A stretch of DNA of 64,000 bases from Phycisphaeraceae bacterium (GTDB lineage: Bacteria > Planctomycetota > Phycisphaerae > Phycisphaerales > Phycisphaeraceae), in the NCBI GenBank assembly GCA_020849625.1, contig JADLFV010000084.1:1-64000 (forward strand), given 5' to 3'. The first letter of the stretch is position 1; every line of letters starts with the position of its first letter. The notes below the pieces were generated by a model, which was not told where the DNA came from, did no database searches, and saw only the letters and a program-made list of their open reading frames with translations. Both the position numbers and the translations under genes were made by a program. Shown here piece by piece: positions 54,662 through 63,486 of this stretch.

Positions 54662-55788
54662 GACGGGTTCTCCGAGGATGGGGCAGTTGTTTCTTCTGCC
54701 GGTTGATTCGCAAACCAGACCCGGACCTGGGGGTAACTGCGGGCGAGCAGCGCCTGGTAATCCTGCGGCACCATGATAGTGCCAAGCGTGGCCAGCGGGT
54801 CGGCGGTGAGTCCGGTGGGGGCGACGACCAGACAGGTGCGGTGTGTTTGTGTGGGCTGCGCGGTGCGTGGGTCGATGATGTGGCCGAAGCGGCGGTGGTT
54901 GATGATGGTGTATTGCACGCTGTCGCCGGAGATGGCGGCCGCGCAGTTGGCAAGGCGGAGTTCAGGGAGCTGGTCGGATTCGGGGCGGACGAGCCAGCCG
55001 GAGTTTTCTTGCGGGGTCGGGGAGTCAACTTCCGGGGGCGGGGGGGGCGGATCGGCGAAGACCATGTCGCCGCCGGCCTCGAACATGGCGCGGGTCAGGT
55101 GATGTTGGCGCAGCACGAGCAGGGCCTGATCGCCGACGTAACCCTTGGCGATGGCGCCGAGGTCCAGCAACATGCCTGGTCGCAGCAGTTGCACGGTGCG
55201 ATGCGTTTCGTCGAGCTTCATCAGTGGGAAGCCGACGAGTTGCTGGGCGGTGCGCAGGGCATCGGGGTCGGGCAGTTGATGCTCGGCCCGGGCCTTGCGC
55301 CAGAGACGGATGAGCGGGGCGGCAGTGGGATCGAGCAGGCTGTCGGATTGTTCGGCCAGGTGTTGCGCGGCTGCGAGCACCGTGAACAGGTCTTCGCTGA
55401 CAGGCACCGGGTGGCTGCCGGCCTGACGGACCAGTTGCGAGAGTTCGGAATCGGGTTCGTAATCCGAGAGAATCTGATTCAACTGGGCGATGCGCTCGAA
55501 TGCAGCCCGACAGGCGGCACGGCCGGTCTGCTCGTCGGGGGCATAAACCCGCAGATGCACGGGCATGCCCATGTGGACCTGCGTGACCTCGACCAGCACG
55601 AGCGGATCGGCTGCATAAGCGTTGACGGTGATAGCGGCAAGCACTAGGCTTTGTCGGAAAATTGAAGGTGGAGCGGGCGACCCGTTCGCTGGCGGCCGAG
55701 ACGGCCACCCCACCAACGCATTGGATCGTTTTTCGACAAAGCCCAGGATCGCGGCAAGAAAATGAAAGATCGAAGTGCGATCATTCAT
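54658..55788 (-). CDS. apbE: FAD:protein FMN transferase (ApbE)
   Basis: Attaches FMN to Thr or Ser of exported flavoproteins such as NQR or RNF subunits. The 376-residue length assumes ATG 55788; 55797 and 55824 are also in frame. ApbE blocks are MGMPVHLRVYA, YEPDSELSQL, DLGAIAKGYVGDQAL (flavin site), FEAGGDMVFA, and HIIDPRTAQPTQ with TADPLATLG. An inverted-repeat element (55647-55743) interrupts the signal region, so hydrophobic FHFLAAIL is separated from VLAAITVNAYAA by about 30 repeat-encoded residues. A Pro-rich loop at a TTCCGGGGG string is a second oddity. Confidence 0.9.
   Translation of the reverse strand: MNDRTSIFHFLAAILGFVEKRSNALVGWPSRPPANGSPAPPSIFRQSLVLAAITVNAYAADPLVLVEVTQVHMGMPVHLRVYAPDEQTGRAACRAAFERIAQLNQILSDYEPDSELSQLVRQAGSHPVPVSEDLFTVLAAAQHLAEQSDSLLDPTAAPLIRLWRKARAEHQLPDPDALRTAQQLVGFPLMKLDETHRTVQLLRPGMLLDLGAIAKGYVGDQALLVLRQHHLTRAMFEAGGDMVFADPPPPPPEVDSPTPQENSGWLVRPESDQLPELRLANCAAAISGDSVQYTIINHRRFGHIIDPRTAQPTQTHRTCLVVAPTGLTADPLATLGTIMVPQDYQALLARSYPQVRVWFANQPAEETTAPSSENPS
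55647..55743. repeat. GGCTTTGTCG inverted-repeat element inside apbE
   Basis: Terminal arms GGCTTTGTCGGAAAA (55647-55661) and TTTTTCGACAAAGCC (55729-55743) enclose further pairing GGTGG/CCACC and GGCC. About 97 bases long, it lies in the part of apbE that encodes the signal peptide. Confidence 0.85.
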
Positions 55789-55859
55789 GTTCGTCATGTT
55801 AGTGGCCGTGCCTGTCCGCGGCAATGTTTTCGTACCCGACCACGCGGCGGCGGCACTCC

Positions 55860-57401
55860 ATGAAAAAAAAGCTGGCGATCGTCATCGTGGCGTTGGTTGC
55901 GTTGGTGGGATTGGTGTATCTGCTGATCCCCAATGCCCGCGATGAAGCCAAAGACCTGACATCCATGCAGATCAGCGAGAGCGATGGGACAGCTCAACCA
56001 GCGGCTGCACATTCTGACGCGATGCAATTAAGTATTTCGGCGCAAAACACAAGGGTGGACTTTTCCTGTGCAAAGATAGTCGCAGGTAAGACGCTGCTGG
56101 TTCGCGGCGGGTGGAGCGAACGCTTCGGCAGCGAGATTGAAGGCACGCTGGGTGTCGATCCTGACACGCACAAACCGTTGACCATTCAGGCGAAAGTGCG
56201 GATCGACAGCTTGTGGTCCGAGCACGACATGCTGACGACCGCGTTGCTGACGATGGGTTTCTTTCGGCCGCAGGAACATCCGTGGGCGGCTTTCGAGGGC
56301 AGTTTCACGCCGGATGACAGCAGCGGGGCGGGTGCGTACCAGGTGGCGGGCGACTTCCAACTCAACGGCATCACCAAGCGCATTTCATTTCCCGTCACCG
56401 TGCAGAACGAAGCCGATGCGATCCATATCAACAGTGCCTTCAGTCTGGATCGTAAAGCGTTCGACGTGTTGTTCAAAGAGGAAGGCGCGTTCGGGCTGCT
56501 GACAGATAGCGACATCGTGGACATGGTGGCGGTCAAGTTGCAGGTTGACCTGCCGTTTGCCGGTGAATCACCGCAGGTGCCCCCGGAAGTGGGGCAGACA
56601 GAGCAACCTTCACAACAGCCGCAGCTTGACGTGGCGGATTGGCCGGCGATGTTCATCGAGACGATTCCATCGACGCAGGTGCAGTTTGAGATGGTGCTGG
56701 TTCCGGGGGTGCCGGGCGACAGTGCGACCGGGGCGCGGCCGTTCTACATCGGCAAGTGCGAGGTGACGTGGGATGAGTTCATGCCGTGGGTGATGGGCAA
56801 CGATCTGGTGGATGAAGCGGAGGTCGGGCAGGAGCGTGCGTTGAAGCTGCGTCCCAGCGCCCCCTACGGTACCGTGGATCGCAACTTCGGCACTTACCAA
56901 CGTCCGGCCCTGGGCATGTCGCAACTGGCAGCCAATCTTTATTGTCAATGGCTAAGCAAGCAGACGGGGCATACTTATCGTCTGCCCACTGAACAGGAAT
57001 GGGAACACGCCTACGCGGCCGGGGGCGGCGATCCGCATGCAGCCCTGTCCGCTGACGAGGCCGAGCGCATGGCGACCTACGAGGAAAACTCCTGGAACGA
57101 CAGCATCGGCGACTGGGCCACGACCAAAGTCGGCCAGCGCGAGCCCAATCAACTCGGCATCTGTGACATGGCGGGCAACGTGGCGGAGTGGGTGACCGAC
57201 GCCGGCGACCAGCAGGTGGTGCGGGGCGGACACTTCGAATCGCCCGCCGGCGATCTGGTCGTCGGTCGCATCGTTGAAGACCAGGAAGAATGGAACCGCG
57301 ATTATCCCAATGACCCCAAGAGTCAATGGTGGTATGTTAACGCTCGCTGGGTCGGCTTCCGCCTCGTCTGCGACGCCCCGCCCGTGAGGACCTCTGAATA
57401 A
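55860..57401 (+). CDS. YceI-like domain fused to formylglycine-generating-enzyme-like domain
   Basis: A 513-residue membrane-anchored or exported protein (KKKLAIVIVALVALVGLVYL at about 2-21). The first domain (about 50-235) follows the YceI lipocalin-like pattern: FSCAKIVAGKTLLVRGGWSE, HPWAAFEGSFTPD, GDFQLNGITKRISFPVTVQ. The second (about 270-505) is FGE/SUMF type: YIGKCEVTWDEFMPWV, YRLPTEQEWEHAYAAGGG, LGICDMAGNVAEWVTD, RWVGFRLVCD. Activity as a true formylglycine enzyme is doubtful, since many SUMF relatives are binding modules. No sulfatase is nearby. It is followed after 11 bases by the Gfo/Idh/MocA gene. Confidence 0.85.
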   Translation: MKKKLAIVIVALVALVGLVYLLIPNARDEAKDLTSMQISESDGTAQPAAAHSDAMQLSISAQNTRVDFSCAKIVAGKTLLVRGGWSERFGSEIEGTLGVDPDTHKPLTIQAKVRIDSLWSEHDMLTTALLTMGFFRPQEHPWAAFEGSFTPDDSSGAGAYQVAGDFQLNGITKRISFPVTVQNEADAIHINSAFSLDRKAFDVLFKEEGAFGLLTDSDIVDMVAVKLQVDLPFAGESPQVPPEVGQTEQPSQQPQLDVADWPAMFIETIPSTQVQFEMVLVPGVPGDSATGARPFYIGKCEVTWDEFMPWVMGNDLVDEAEVGQERALKLRPSAPYGTVDRNFGTYQRPALGMSQLAANLYCQWLSKQTGHTYRLPTEQEWEHAYAAGGGDPHAALSADEAERMATYEENSWNDSIGDWATTKVGQREPNQLGICDMAGNVAEWVTDAGDQQVVRGGHFESPAGDLVVGRIVEDQEEWNRDYPNDPKSQWWYVNARWVGFRLVCDAPPVRTSE

Positions 57402-57412
57402 AGGGACACATC

Positions 57413-58720
57413 ATGAGCAACCAGTCATCACCAGACCGTGCAGACAACCGGGGCGTGTCGCGCAGGACGTTTCTTCAAAGCTCCGCTGCTGCTGCGGCTA
57501 TGACGGTCATCCCGGGCTGGATGGGATCGACCGCATATGCTCAGAGCGGCGGCACCGTGCTGAAGCTGGCAACGGTCGGATGCGGCGGGCGCGGCAAGGG
57601 GGCGATGGCCAACGCGATCGAAGCGGCCGGGCAACTGGGCATCCAAGCCAAGGTGGTGGCGGTGTGCGATTACTTCGCGGACCGCACGAATGAAGCCGGC
57701 GACAAGTTTGAGGTGCCGCCGGAGATGCGGTTCACCGGGCCGCTGGGATATCAGGAATTGATGCAGGTGGACGCGGACGTGGTGATCCTGGCCACGCCGC
57801 CGATCTTCCGCCCGGTGCACCTGGCGGCGGCAGTGGCAGCGGGACGGCACGTGTTCCTGGAAAAGCCGGTGGCGGTCGATCCGGTCGGTTGCCGGCAGGT
57901 CATGGCGATTGCCGACGAAGCCAAAGCCAAGGGTCTGAACATCATTGCCGGCACACAACGCCGGCACGAGATCAAGTACCTGCAATTCGCCAAAGCTGTC
58001 GAGCAAGGCGCCATCGGCACCATCGTCAGCGGACAGATCTACTGGTGCCAGTCGCGGCTCTGGTACAAGACGCGCGAAGAAAACGACTCCAACAACGATT
58101 ACCTGGTTCGCAACTGGGTCAGCTTCCTGGAAATGTCCGGCGACCACATCGTCGAACAGCACGTACACCAGATCGACCTGGCCAACTGGTTCCTGGGACG
58201 CCCGCCGGTCTCGGCCGTGGGCATGGGCTCGCGGGCTCGCCGTGTCACGGGCAACATGTACGATCAGTTCAGCGTGGAGTTTGACTACGGCGAAGGCTGC
58301 ACCATTGCCTCCATGAGCCGCCAGATCAGCGGCTGCTGGAACCGGGTGGACGCCCAGTTCGTCGGCACGGAAGGTCGCGTGTGGGACAACCGCCGCATCG
58401 CCCGCTATGACAAGGCGGAGATCGAACTGCCGCAGATCGACAGCGGTGACAAACCGTACGTGCAGGAACACGTCGATCTGCAGAAGGCCATCCTCAACGG
58501 CCCGACAGTCAACGAAGCGCAACAGGTCGCCGAATCCACCATGGCTGGGCTCATGGGCCGCATTGCCGCTTACACCGGCCAGCAGGTGACCTGGGATGAC
58601 CTGGTGAACAAGCAGGACAGCCCGTGGTACAACCTGGCGCTGTCGCCCGCGGCCAGGGATTTCGAAGCTGGTGACGTACCTATTCCGCAGGAAGATATCG
58701 TGCCGTTGCCGGGCGAGTGA
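57413..58720 (+). CDS. Tat-exported Gfo/Idh/MocA-family oxidoreductase
   Basis: A 435-residue exported oxidoreductase. The Tat motif SRRTFLQSSAAAAAMTVIPG is at about 16-35, the Rossmann motif VGCGGRGKGAMANA at about 55-68, and the family EKP motif FLEKPVAVDP at about 147-156. QHVHQIDLANWF carries the probable catalytic His. It is separated from the YceI-FGE gene by 11 bases, so they form an operon. Exported members normally carry a tightly bound cofactor. The substrate is unknown, probably a sugar or sugar acid. Confidence 0.9.
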   Translation: MSNQSSPDRADNRGVSRRTFLQSSAAAAAMTVIPGWMGSTAYAQSGGTVLKLATVGCGGRGKGAMANAIEAAGQLGIQAKVVAVCDYFADRTNEAGDKFEVPPEMRFTGPLGYQELMQVDADVVILATPPIFRPVHLAAAVAAGRHVFLEKPVAVDPVGCRQVMAIADEAKAKGLNIIAGTQRRHEIKYLQFAKAVEQGAIGTIVSGQIYWCQSRLWYKTREENDSNNDYLVRNWVSFLEMSGDHIVEQHVHQIDLANWFLGRPPVSAVGMGSRARRVTGNMYDQFSVEFDYGEGCTIASMSRQISGCWNRVDAQFVGTEGRVWDNRRIARYDKAEIELPQIDSGDKPYVQEHVDLQKAILNGPTVNEAQQVAESTMAGLMGRIAAYTGQQVTWDDLVNKQDSPWYNLALSPAARDFEAGDVPIPQEDIVPLPGE

Positions 58721-58751
58721 GACGCGGTTTTCGCTTATTGCCCGTATGATT

Positions 58752-58825
58752 CACCACGAAGACACGAAGGACACGAAGATTCAGGTCATGCTGCCTTCCT
58801 TCGTGTCCTTCGTGTCTTCGTGGTG
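58752..58825. repeat. CACGAAG-type hairpin
   Basis: CACCACGAAGACACGAAGGA and its near-perfect complement at 58796-58825 flank a short loop. It lies between convergent genes and is the second member of the family at 38995-39063. Confidence 0.9.
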
Positions 58826-58899
58826 CAATGAATCGTGCAGGCTATGGCTGTCCTGATCCCGATGCCGCGGCCCGCTGCAAACATCTCACGGGCTCAAGA

Positions 58900-60288
58900 T
58901 CAACTGAGTTGCTCGTTGCCGTTGTTCGCGCCGTAGTATCCGAGCCAGGCAAGGTCCAGCAGCGTTTCGTTGATGTGGAACGGTTCCCCGCGATAACGGC
59001 AGATGTCAGCCACGCGGTTAACCAGGTCGCGCGGGACGCAGCCGTGCAGCGGCCGATCTTCCTCCAGGTGGCGCTCGATCAGCTTTTCGATCAGTTGATC
59101 GTCGATCTCCTGGCTGTAACCAGCCACGGTGCGGTGGAAGATTTCGGTGTACTCATCGGCGGTGGGATTGTCCACGTAGAGGCGATACCCGATGCGGCGC
59201 AGGATGGCCGGCTCCATCACGGTGTCGGGATCGAGGTTGGTGGAGATCACCAGCATCTGGCGGAACGGCACGTACACCTTCTGCCCGTTCTTGAGCATGA
59301 GGAAGTCCACGCCGTGCTCGAGCGGGAACACCCAGCGGTTAAGCAACTGGAAGGGATTGGCCCGCTGATAGCCGATGTCATCGAGCAGGAACACGCCGCC
59401 GTTGGCCTTCATGGAAAGCGGCGCTTCATAAAAGCGCAGCCCCGCGGAGTAGGACAGGTCCAGCTCGTGCAACTGCAATTCACCGGCCGCTGCGATGAAG
59501 GGCCGCTTGATCCGCACCCAGCGCTGATCGACCTGTGAAAACTCAGCCGGTTTCAGAGCGAGCGGCTGCTCCTCGTGAACCTGCGGGTCGAAGACACGAA
59601 TGACGTCGTTGCCGACGAGAATGGCATGCGGAATCCAGATTTCACCGCGCAGGCTTTGATGCAGCAGGTGCCCGATGGTGGTCTTGCCGTTGCCGGGCGG
59701 CCCGTACAGGAAGAGGCTGCGGCGGGACATGGCAGCCAGCCCGATGATTTCCATCGTCAATGGAGGCAGCACCAGGGACTGGGTGACCCGCTGCACGTCG
59801 GCGCTGGTGACGTTGGGCAGATGCTCGCACTGCCACTCGATCATGGCGACGTAAGAATCGACCGAGACCGGGGCTGGCCCGGTGTAGGCGCAGATCTCCA
59901 GCAGGTGCATGGCCCGCTGGCGCCCCTTGTCGGTGATGGCCCAGCGGTAAGTCAGCGGGCTCTCCTGGCCGATGACTTCAACCATGCGGTCCATCATCAA
60001 CTGCTCGAGTCGATTGGCGATCACCGAACGCGCCAGGCGAATGCGCTGGCCGACCCAGTCCGCGGTGAAGTGCGGCACGAGGTACACCGTTTTCAACAGC
60101 AGGTCGTCGATGTATTCCAGGGGAATATCCGCCTGCTCAAAACTCTCAGGCGCGGCCGGCGCCATGGCGCCGCTGACATCAATCCAGCGCGGGCGCGCGG
60201 CAGACGCATCACGACGAACAGGTGCTTCGACTTGAATGAGTAGCTCCTTTCGTCTGCGGGTGGCGTTTGGATCCGGAATATGACTCAT
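58900..60288 (-). CDS. AAA+ ATPase at the end of the Tad operon
   Basis: A 462-residue AAA+ protein. The N-terminal part (about 50-150) is helical with a winged-helix look (VGQRIRLARSVIANRLEQLM). Walker A is LYGPPGNGKTT (about 194-204) and Walker B is VFLLDDIGY (about 297-305), followed by sensor-1-like MLVISTNLDP. The ATG at 60288 follows GGGGAG; the upstream extension is non-coding. It lies downstream of the Tad genes in the same direction, 31 bases after the TPR gene, which suggests a role in pilus or secretion control. It is not a standard Tad component. Confidence 0.8.
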   Translation of the reverse strand: MSHIPDPNATRRRKELLIQVEAPVRRDASAARPRWIDVSGAMAPAAPESFEQADIPLEYIDDLLLKTVYLVPHFTADWVGQRIRLARSVIANRLEQLMMDRMVEVIGQESPLTYRWAITDKGRQRAMHLLEICAYTGPAPVSVDSYVAMIEWQCEHLPNVTSADVQRVTQSLVLPPLTMEIIGLAAMSRRSLFLYGPPGNGKTTIGHLLHQSLRGEIWIPHAILVGNDVIRVFDPQVHEEQPLALKPAEFSQVDQRWVRIKRPFIAAAGELQLHELDLSYSAGLRFYEAPLSMKANGGVFLLDDIGYQRANPFQLLNRWVFPLEHGVDFLMLKNGQKVYVPFRQMLVISTNLDPDTVMEPAILRRIGYRLYVDNPTADEYTEIFHRTVAGYSQEIDDQLIEKLIERHLEEDRPLHGCVPRDLVNRVADICRYRGEPFHINETLLDLAWLGYYGANNGNEQLS

Positions 60289-60319
60289 GGGGCACTCCCC
60301 GGGTAAAAGTTTGATCTTC

Positions 60320-60958
60320 CTACTGCACGGTAGCGGCCAACTGGCGCTCGCTGGCGGCCCGTTCATGGTCGCCCCGCGCGTCACAGAGCAGCGCCAGATT
60401 GCCATGCGCCTGGTTCCGGGGCAGGCTCACCAGATAGGCGCTCAGTGCCGCGTCGTAGTCACCATTCAAACCCAGAGCGGTCGCCTTGTTATTGTGGTAG
60501 CGCATGCTGCGCGGGCACAGTTCGATGGCCTGCTCGAAATGACTCACAGCCGCTGCATAGTCCTCAGCCATCATCGCCGCCATGCCGCGGTTGTTGTGCA
60601 GCGACGCATGATCCGGCGCAACTGCAAGGCCGGCCTCCAGCGTGGCGATCGCGTCCTCCATGTGGTCATGGCGCATCTGCAACTCGGCCAGCTCGTTGTA
60701 GGCCTCCGCCATGTCCGGGTACTGATCCAACAGACGACGCAGCACGTACGCCGCCTTGAGGTCCTGACCCCGGTCCACCAGGATGCGTGCCATGGCGTAA
60801 AGCGTGTCGGCACTGGGGGCGCGGTCCTTGCTCGCCTCGAACTCATCGACGATCGAATTGTTGCGGGTTGTCGTGCCCGTGGTGGTGCACCCGATCATCG
60901 TCATGCAGACCAGGGCGGCGCTTGTCAGGCAGATCAGATATCGACGTGTGACGGACAT
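60320..60958 (-). CDS. TPR lipoprotein, TadD-like
   Basis: A 212-residue lipoprotein (signal with CMTMIGC, Cys near 24; start at 60958). Four or five TPR units span about 45-200: YAMARILVDRGQDLKAAYVL, YNELAELQMRHDHMEDAIAT, LHNNRGMAAMMAEDYAAAVS, HNNKATALGLNGDYDAALSA. Size, repeat content and place after tadC match TadD pilotins, which help outer-membrane secretin assembly. It is followed by the AAA+ gene. Confidence 0.85.
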   Translation of the reverse strand: MSVTRRYLICLTSAALVCMTMIGCTTTGTTTRNNSIVDEFEASKDRAPSADTLYAMARILVDRGQDLKAAYVLRRLLDQYPDMAEAYNELAELQMRHDHMEDAIATLEAGLAVAPDHASLHNNRGMAAMMAEDYAAAVSHFEQAIELCPRSMRYHNNKATALGLNGDYDAALSAYLVSLPRNQAHGNLALLCDARGDHERAASERQLAATVQ

Positions 60959-61011
60959 GGCATTCTCCAGCAATGGGGCGATCATGTCAGGATCGAAACG
61001 GTTTGTAGGCA

Positions 61012-61521
61012 TTATTGTTCGTGGCTCATCGGCTTGTCTTCAGACAATGGCTGACCGATCTTCTCATCGAGAATCACCAGCACGCGCTCGCTGACCAGGC
61101 CGTCGCCCCCGGCCGAGGCGTCGGCGATGGCGACGCGGCTCACATCCACGCCGTTGTCAGCCAGCAGGTCCTTGACCGCCTGCACGCGCGCGCCGTAAAG
61201 CTCGTCGCCTTCGCTGCCGCGACGGATGTTGAGCGTCCCGGGATGGTCGCGATAGCGATCAGCCAGGATGTGCGCATCGCGCAGGCCCAGATCGTTCAGG
61301 GCGCTGGCGTTGGCGACAAAGTGATGCGGATAGAGCGTGTGCTGCGCAATGACGGCCCCAGCCACGTGCTGATCCTGAAGGTCGCTGACCATCCAGCGGT
61401 TCATGGTCATGCGACGGTCGCGCGGCCACTCCGCGGACTGATCCGAGTCCTTGGGATAGTTGCTGCACGCGCCCAGGCAGGACACTGCGGCCAGCATGAT
61501 GATGAGTCTGCAATGATTCAT
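61012..61521 (-). CDS. Pilus-associated lipoprotein, CpaD-like
   Basis: A 169-residue lipoprotein (LAAVSCLGAC, Cys 19) starting at 61521. The main part (about 60-155; HHFVANASALNDLGLRDAHI, YGARVQAVKDLLADNGVDVS, VSERVLVILDE) has the strand-helix order of OmpA- or CpaD-like proteins. Location between tadC and the TadD-like gene favours CpaD-like, an outer-membrane partner of the Tad secretin. Identity to known CpaD is not evident by eye. Confidence 0.65.
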   Translation of the reverse strand: MNHCRLIIMLAAVSCLGACSNYPKDSDQSAEWPRDRRMTMNRWMVSDLQDQHVAGAVIAQHTLYPHHFVANASALNDLGLRDAHILADRYRDHPGTLNIRRGSEGDELYGARVQAVKDLLADNGVDVSRVAIADASAGGDGLVSERVLVILDEKIGQPLSEDKPMSHEQ

Positions 61522-61552
61522 GGTCCGGCTCCTCAATGGGAACTTGTTTTGC

Positions 61553-62464
61553 TCACAGCGCATCGAATATCTGCATGATCTTGATCACCGCGCCGCCGCC
61601 CATCACGATCAGGATGGCGGGCAGAATGAACACGATCATGGGAAACAGCATCTTGATGCCGAGCTTTTCCGCCGCTTCCGCAGCCCGGCTCTGGCGCGCC
61701 TCGCGCACCGATTCAGCGAACACCCGCAAAGCGTCGCCCACCGACGTGCCGAACTTCTCCGACTGCACCAGCGTCGCCACCAGCGAGCGCAGGTCATCGG
61801 AGTCGGTGCGGTCAGCCATGTGCCGCATGGCGGTGGCGCGGTCGGCACCCAGGTGAATTTCCAGGTTGGCCAGCGCCATCTCATCGGCCAGCGTCGGGCT
61901 GACCTGGCGAATCTCATCGCTCACCGCGTTCCACGCCATGTCCAAACCCATGCCCGCGCTGACACAGATCTCCAGCATGTCCACCGCATCGGGCAGATGG
62001 TGGCGGATGTCTGTCGAACGCGCATTGCGGCGCATGTCCACGTACAGGCTCGGGCCCAGCGAAAGCACGAAACCGCTGCCCAGCACGAGCATGAACTTCA
62101 CCGGCAGCATCAGATCCAGCGGCAGCACCAGCGCCAGGGCGATCAAAATGCCCACCGACATTACGATCATGCGCGAGCCGACGTAGATCATGGCCGCGGA
62201 ATTGGAGAAGTACCCCGCATGGGCCAGGCGTTTGCGCAGCATGGCCAGCGAATGCTGCGGTGTGACGCGCTGGCCCAGCCGTTCGATCACCAGCAGCAGC
62301 GACCGCAGCGGTGAAGTCTGGTCGTCGGTTCTGACCGCCAGGTCGCCGAACTGATCCAGCCGCATGCGCAGGCGCTTGACCTTTGCCTGTCGCGCGATGA
62401 CCACAGCCGCGCCGATGGAGGCCACGGCCACGAATGTCAGGATGGGAATCAGAGTCTGCGGCAT
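61553..62464 (-). CDS. tadC: Tad pilus inner-membrane protein TadC
   Basis: A 303-residue type II secretion F-domain protein. One N-terminal helix, a pair near 95-135, then the T2SSF domain (about 165-290; LPDAVDMLEICVSAGMGLDM, LVATLVQSEKFGTSVGDALR, MLFPMIVFILPAILIVMGGG). It forms the inner-membrane platform of the Tad/Flp pilus with TadB, encoded immediately upstream (25-base gap). Confidence 0.92.
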   Translation of the reverse strand: MPQTLIPILTFVAVASIGAAVVIARQAKVKRLRMRLDQFGDLAVRTDDQTSPLRSLLLVIERLGQRVTPQHSLAMLRKRLAHAGYFSNSAAMIYVGSRMIVMSVGILIALALVLPLDLMLPVKFMLVLGSGFVLSLGPSLYVDMRRNARSTDIRHHLPDAVDMLEICVSAGMGLDMAWNAVSDEIRQVSPTLADEMALANLEIHLGADRATAMRHMADRTDSDDLRSLVATLVQSEKFGTSVGDALRVFAESVREARQSRAAEAAEKLGIKMLFPMIVFILPAILIVMGGGAVIKIMQIFDAL

Positions 62465-62489
62465 GTCTTCGATCGTTTCTTCTTTACGT

Positions 62490-63476
62490 TCAATACTTGA
62501 GGTTCGCCATTCGATTCATGGTGTACCAGCCCAGCAGCATGGCCACGCCGCCGGCAATCAGCATGCGATGGCCCAACGGGTGAATAAACAACGGCTCCAG
62601 GTGGGCCGGGTTGAGAATGCTCAGCAGCAGCAGCATGATCAGCGGCAGGGCCAGCAGGATGCGTTTGGAAAGCTGGGTCTGGGCAGCGACCACGCGAATG
62701 CGCTGGCTCAGTCGGATGCGCGAGCGGATCACAGCCGCCAGGCGATCCATCATGTCCGCCAGGTTGCCGCCGGTGCGAAGCTGAATCGCCACCGACGTGG
62801 CAAAGAGCTTGACATCGCTGCTGCTGGTTTCCTCGCCGACGTGGCGCAGCGACTGCTCAACATTGATGCCCAGGGCCTGCTCCTGGCACAGCCGCTCGAA
62901 AATGTGACTCACCGGGGCGTGCATTTCCTCAGCGGTCAAACGGAATGCGCCGGTCAGCGGATGACCCGCCCGCAGTGATCGCGCCAGCAACTGCAAAGCA
63001 TCGGCGAACTGCCGCTCGAAACGGGCCAGGTTTCTGGCGATGCGATAGCGCGTGTAGATCGTGAAGATCACCACCAGCACGATCACCGATCCCAGCGCGG
63101 GCAATAGATGCTGAGTCACGGCAAACACAACTGCCGACAGCAGCACCGCTACGCCTGCCACGCCCAGCAGCACCGACGACATCGGCGCCGTCCAGCCCGC
63201 ATCCTCCGGCACCTGGCTCATCCGCTGCAACCACTGCTTCAGTGATGAATGACCCGGCACCGTCAGGCTTGCCGCCTTGTTCTGTTGCCACAGGCGCAGC
63301 ACGCGCACTCGCTTGGTGCTCGGATCGACTTCGCCCAGGCGCACGGCAATTTCCGCATCGCGCTGGTTGCGTCGCATGGTGACGAACACCACCGCGATCA
63401 TCCACACCGACACCACCAGGCCGAACGTGCCGGCGGCAATCAGTATCTGCTGCGAACTCCATCCATCAAATGGCAT
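62490..63476 (-). CDS. tadB: Tad pilus inner-membrane protein TadB
   Basis: A 328-residue type II secretion F-domain protein starting at 63476. A helix at about 9-30, a helix pair near 110-155, and the T2SSF domain (about 165-300; FADALQLLARSLRAGHPLTG, LFATSVAIQLRTGGNLADMM) with helices at the C-terminus. It is paired with TadC to form the pilus platform. It starts ten bases after the end of tadA. Confidence 0.92.
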   Translation of the reverse strand: MPFDGWSSQQILIAAGTFGLVVSVWMIAVVFVTMRRNQRDAEIAVRLGEVDPSTKRVRVLRLWQQNKAASLTVPGHSSLKQWLQRMSQVPEDAGWTAPMSSVLLGVAGVAVLLSAVVFAVTQHLLPALGSVIVLVVIFTIYTRYRIARNLARFERQFADALQLLARSLRAGHPLTGAFRLTAEEMHAPVSHIFERLCQEQALGINVEQSLRHVGEETSSSDVKLFATSVAIQLRTGGNLADMMDRLAAVIRSRIRLSQRIRVVAAQTQLSKRILLALPLIMLLLLSILNPAHLEPLFIHPLGHRMLIAGGVAMLLGWYTMNRMANLKY

Positions 63477-63486
63477 GGTGATCCCT

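Noticed and set aside
55824-55859. Upstream start for the YceI-FGE gene at 55824
   Set aside because: The start at 55860 gives a clean membrane anchor; the extra 12 residues are unlikely leader and overlap the alternative apbE starts.
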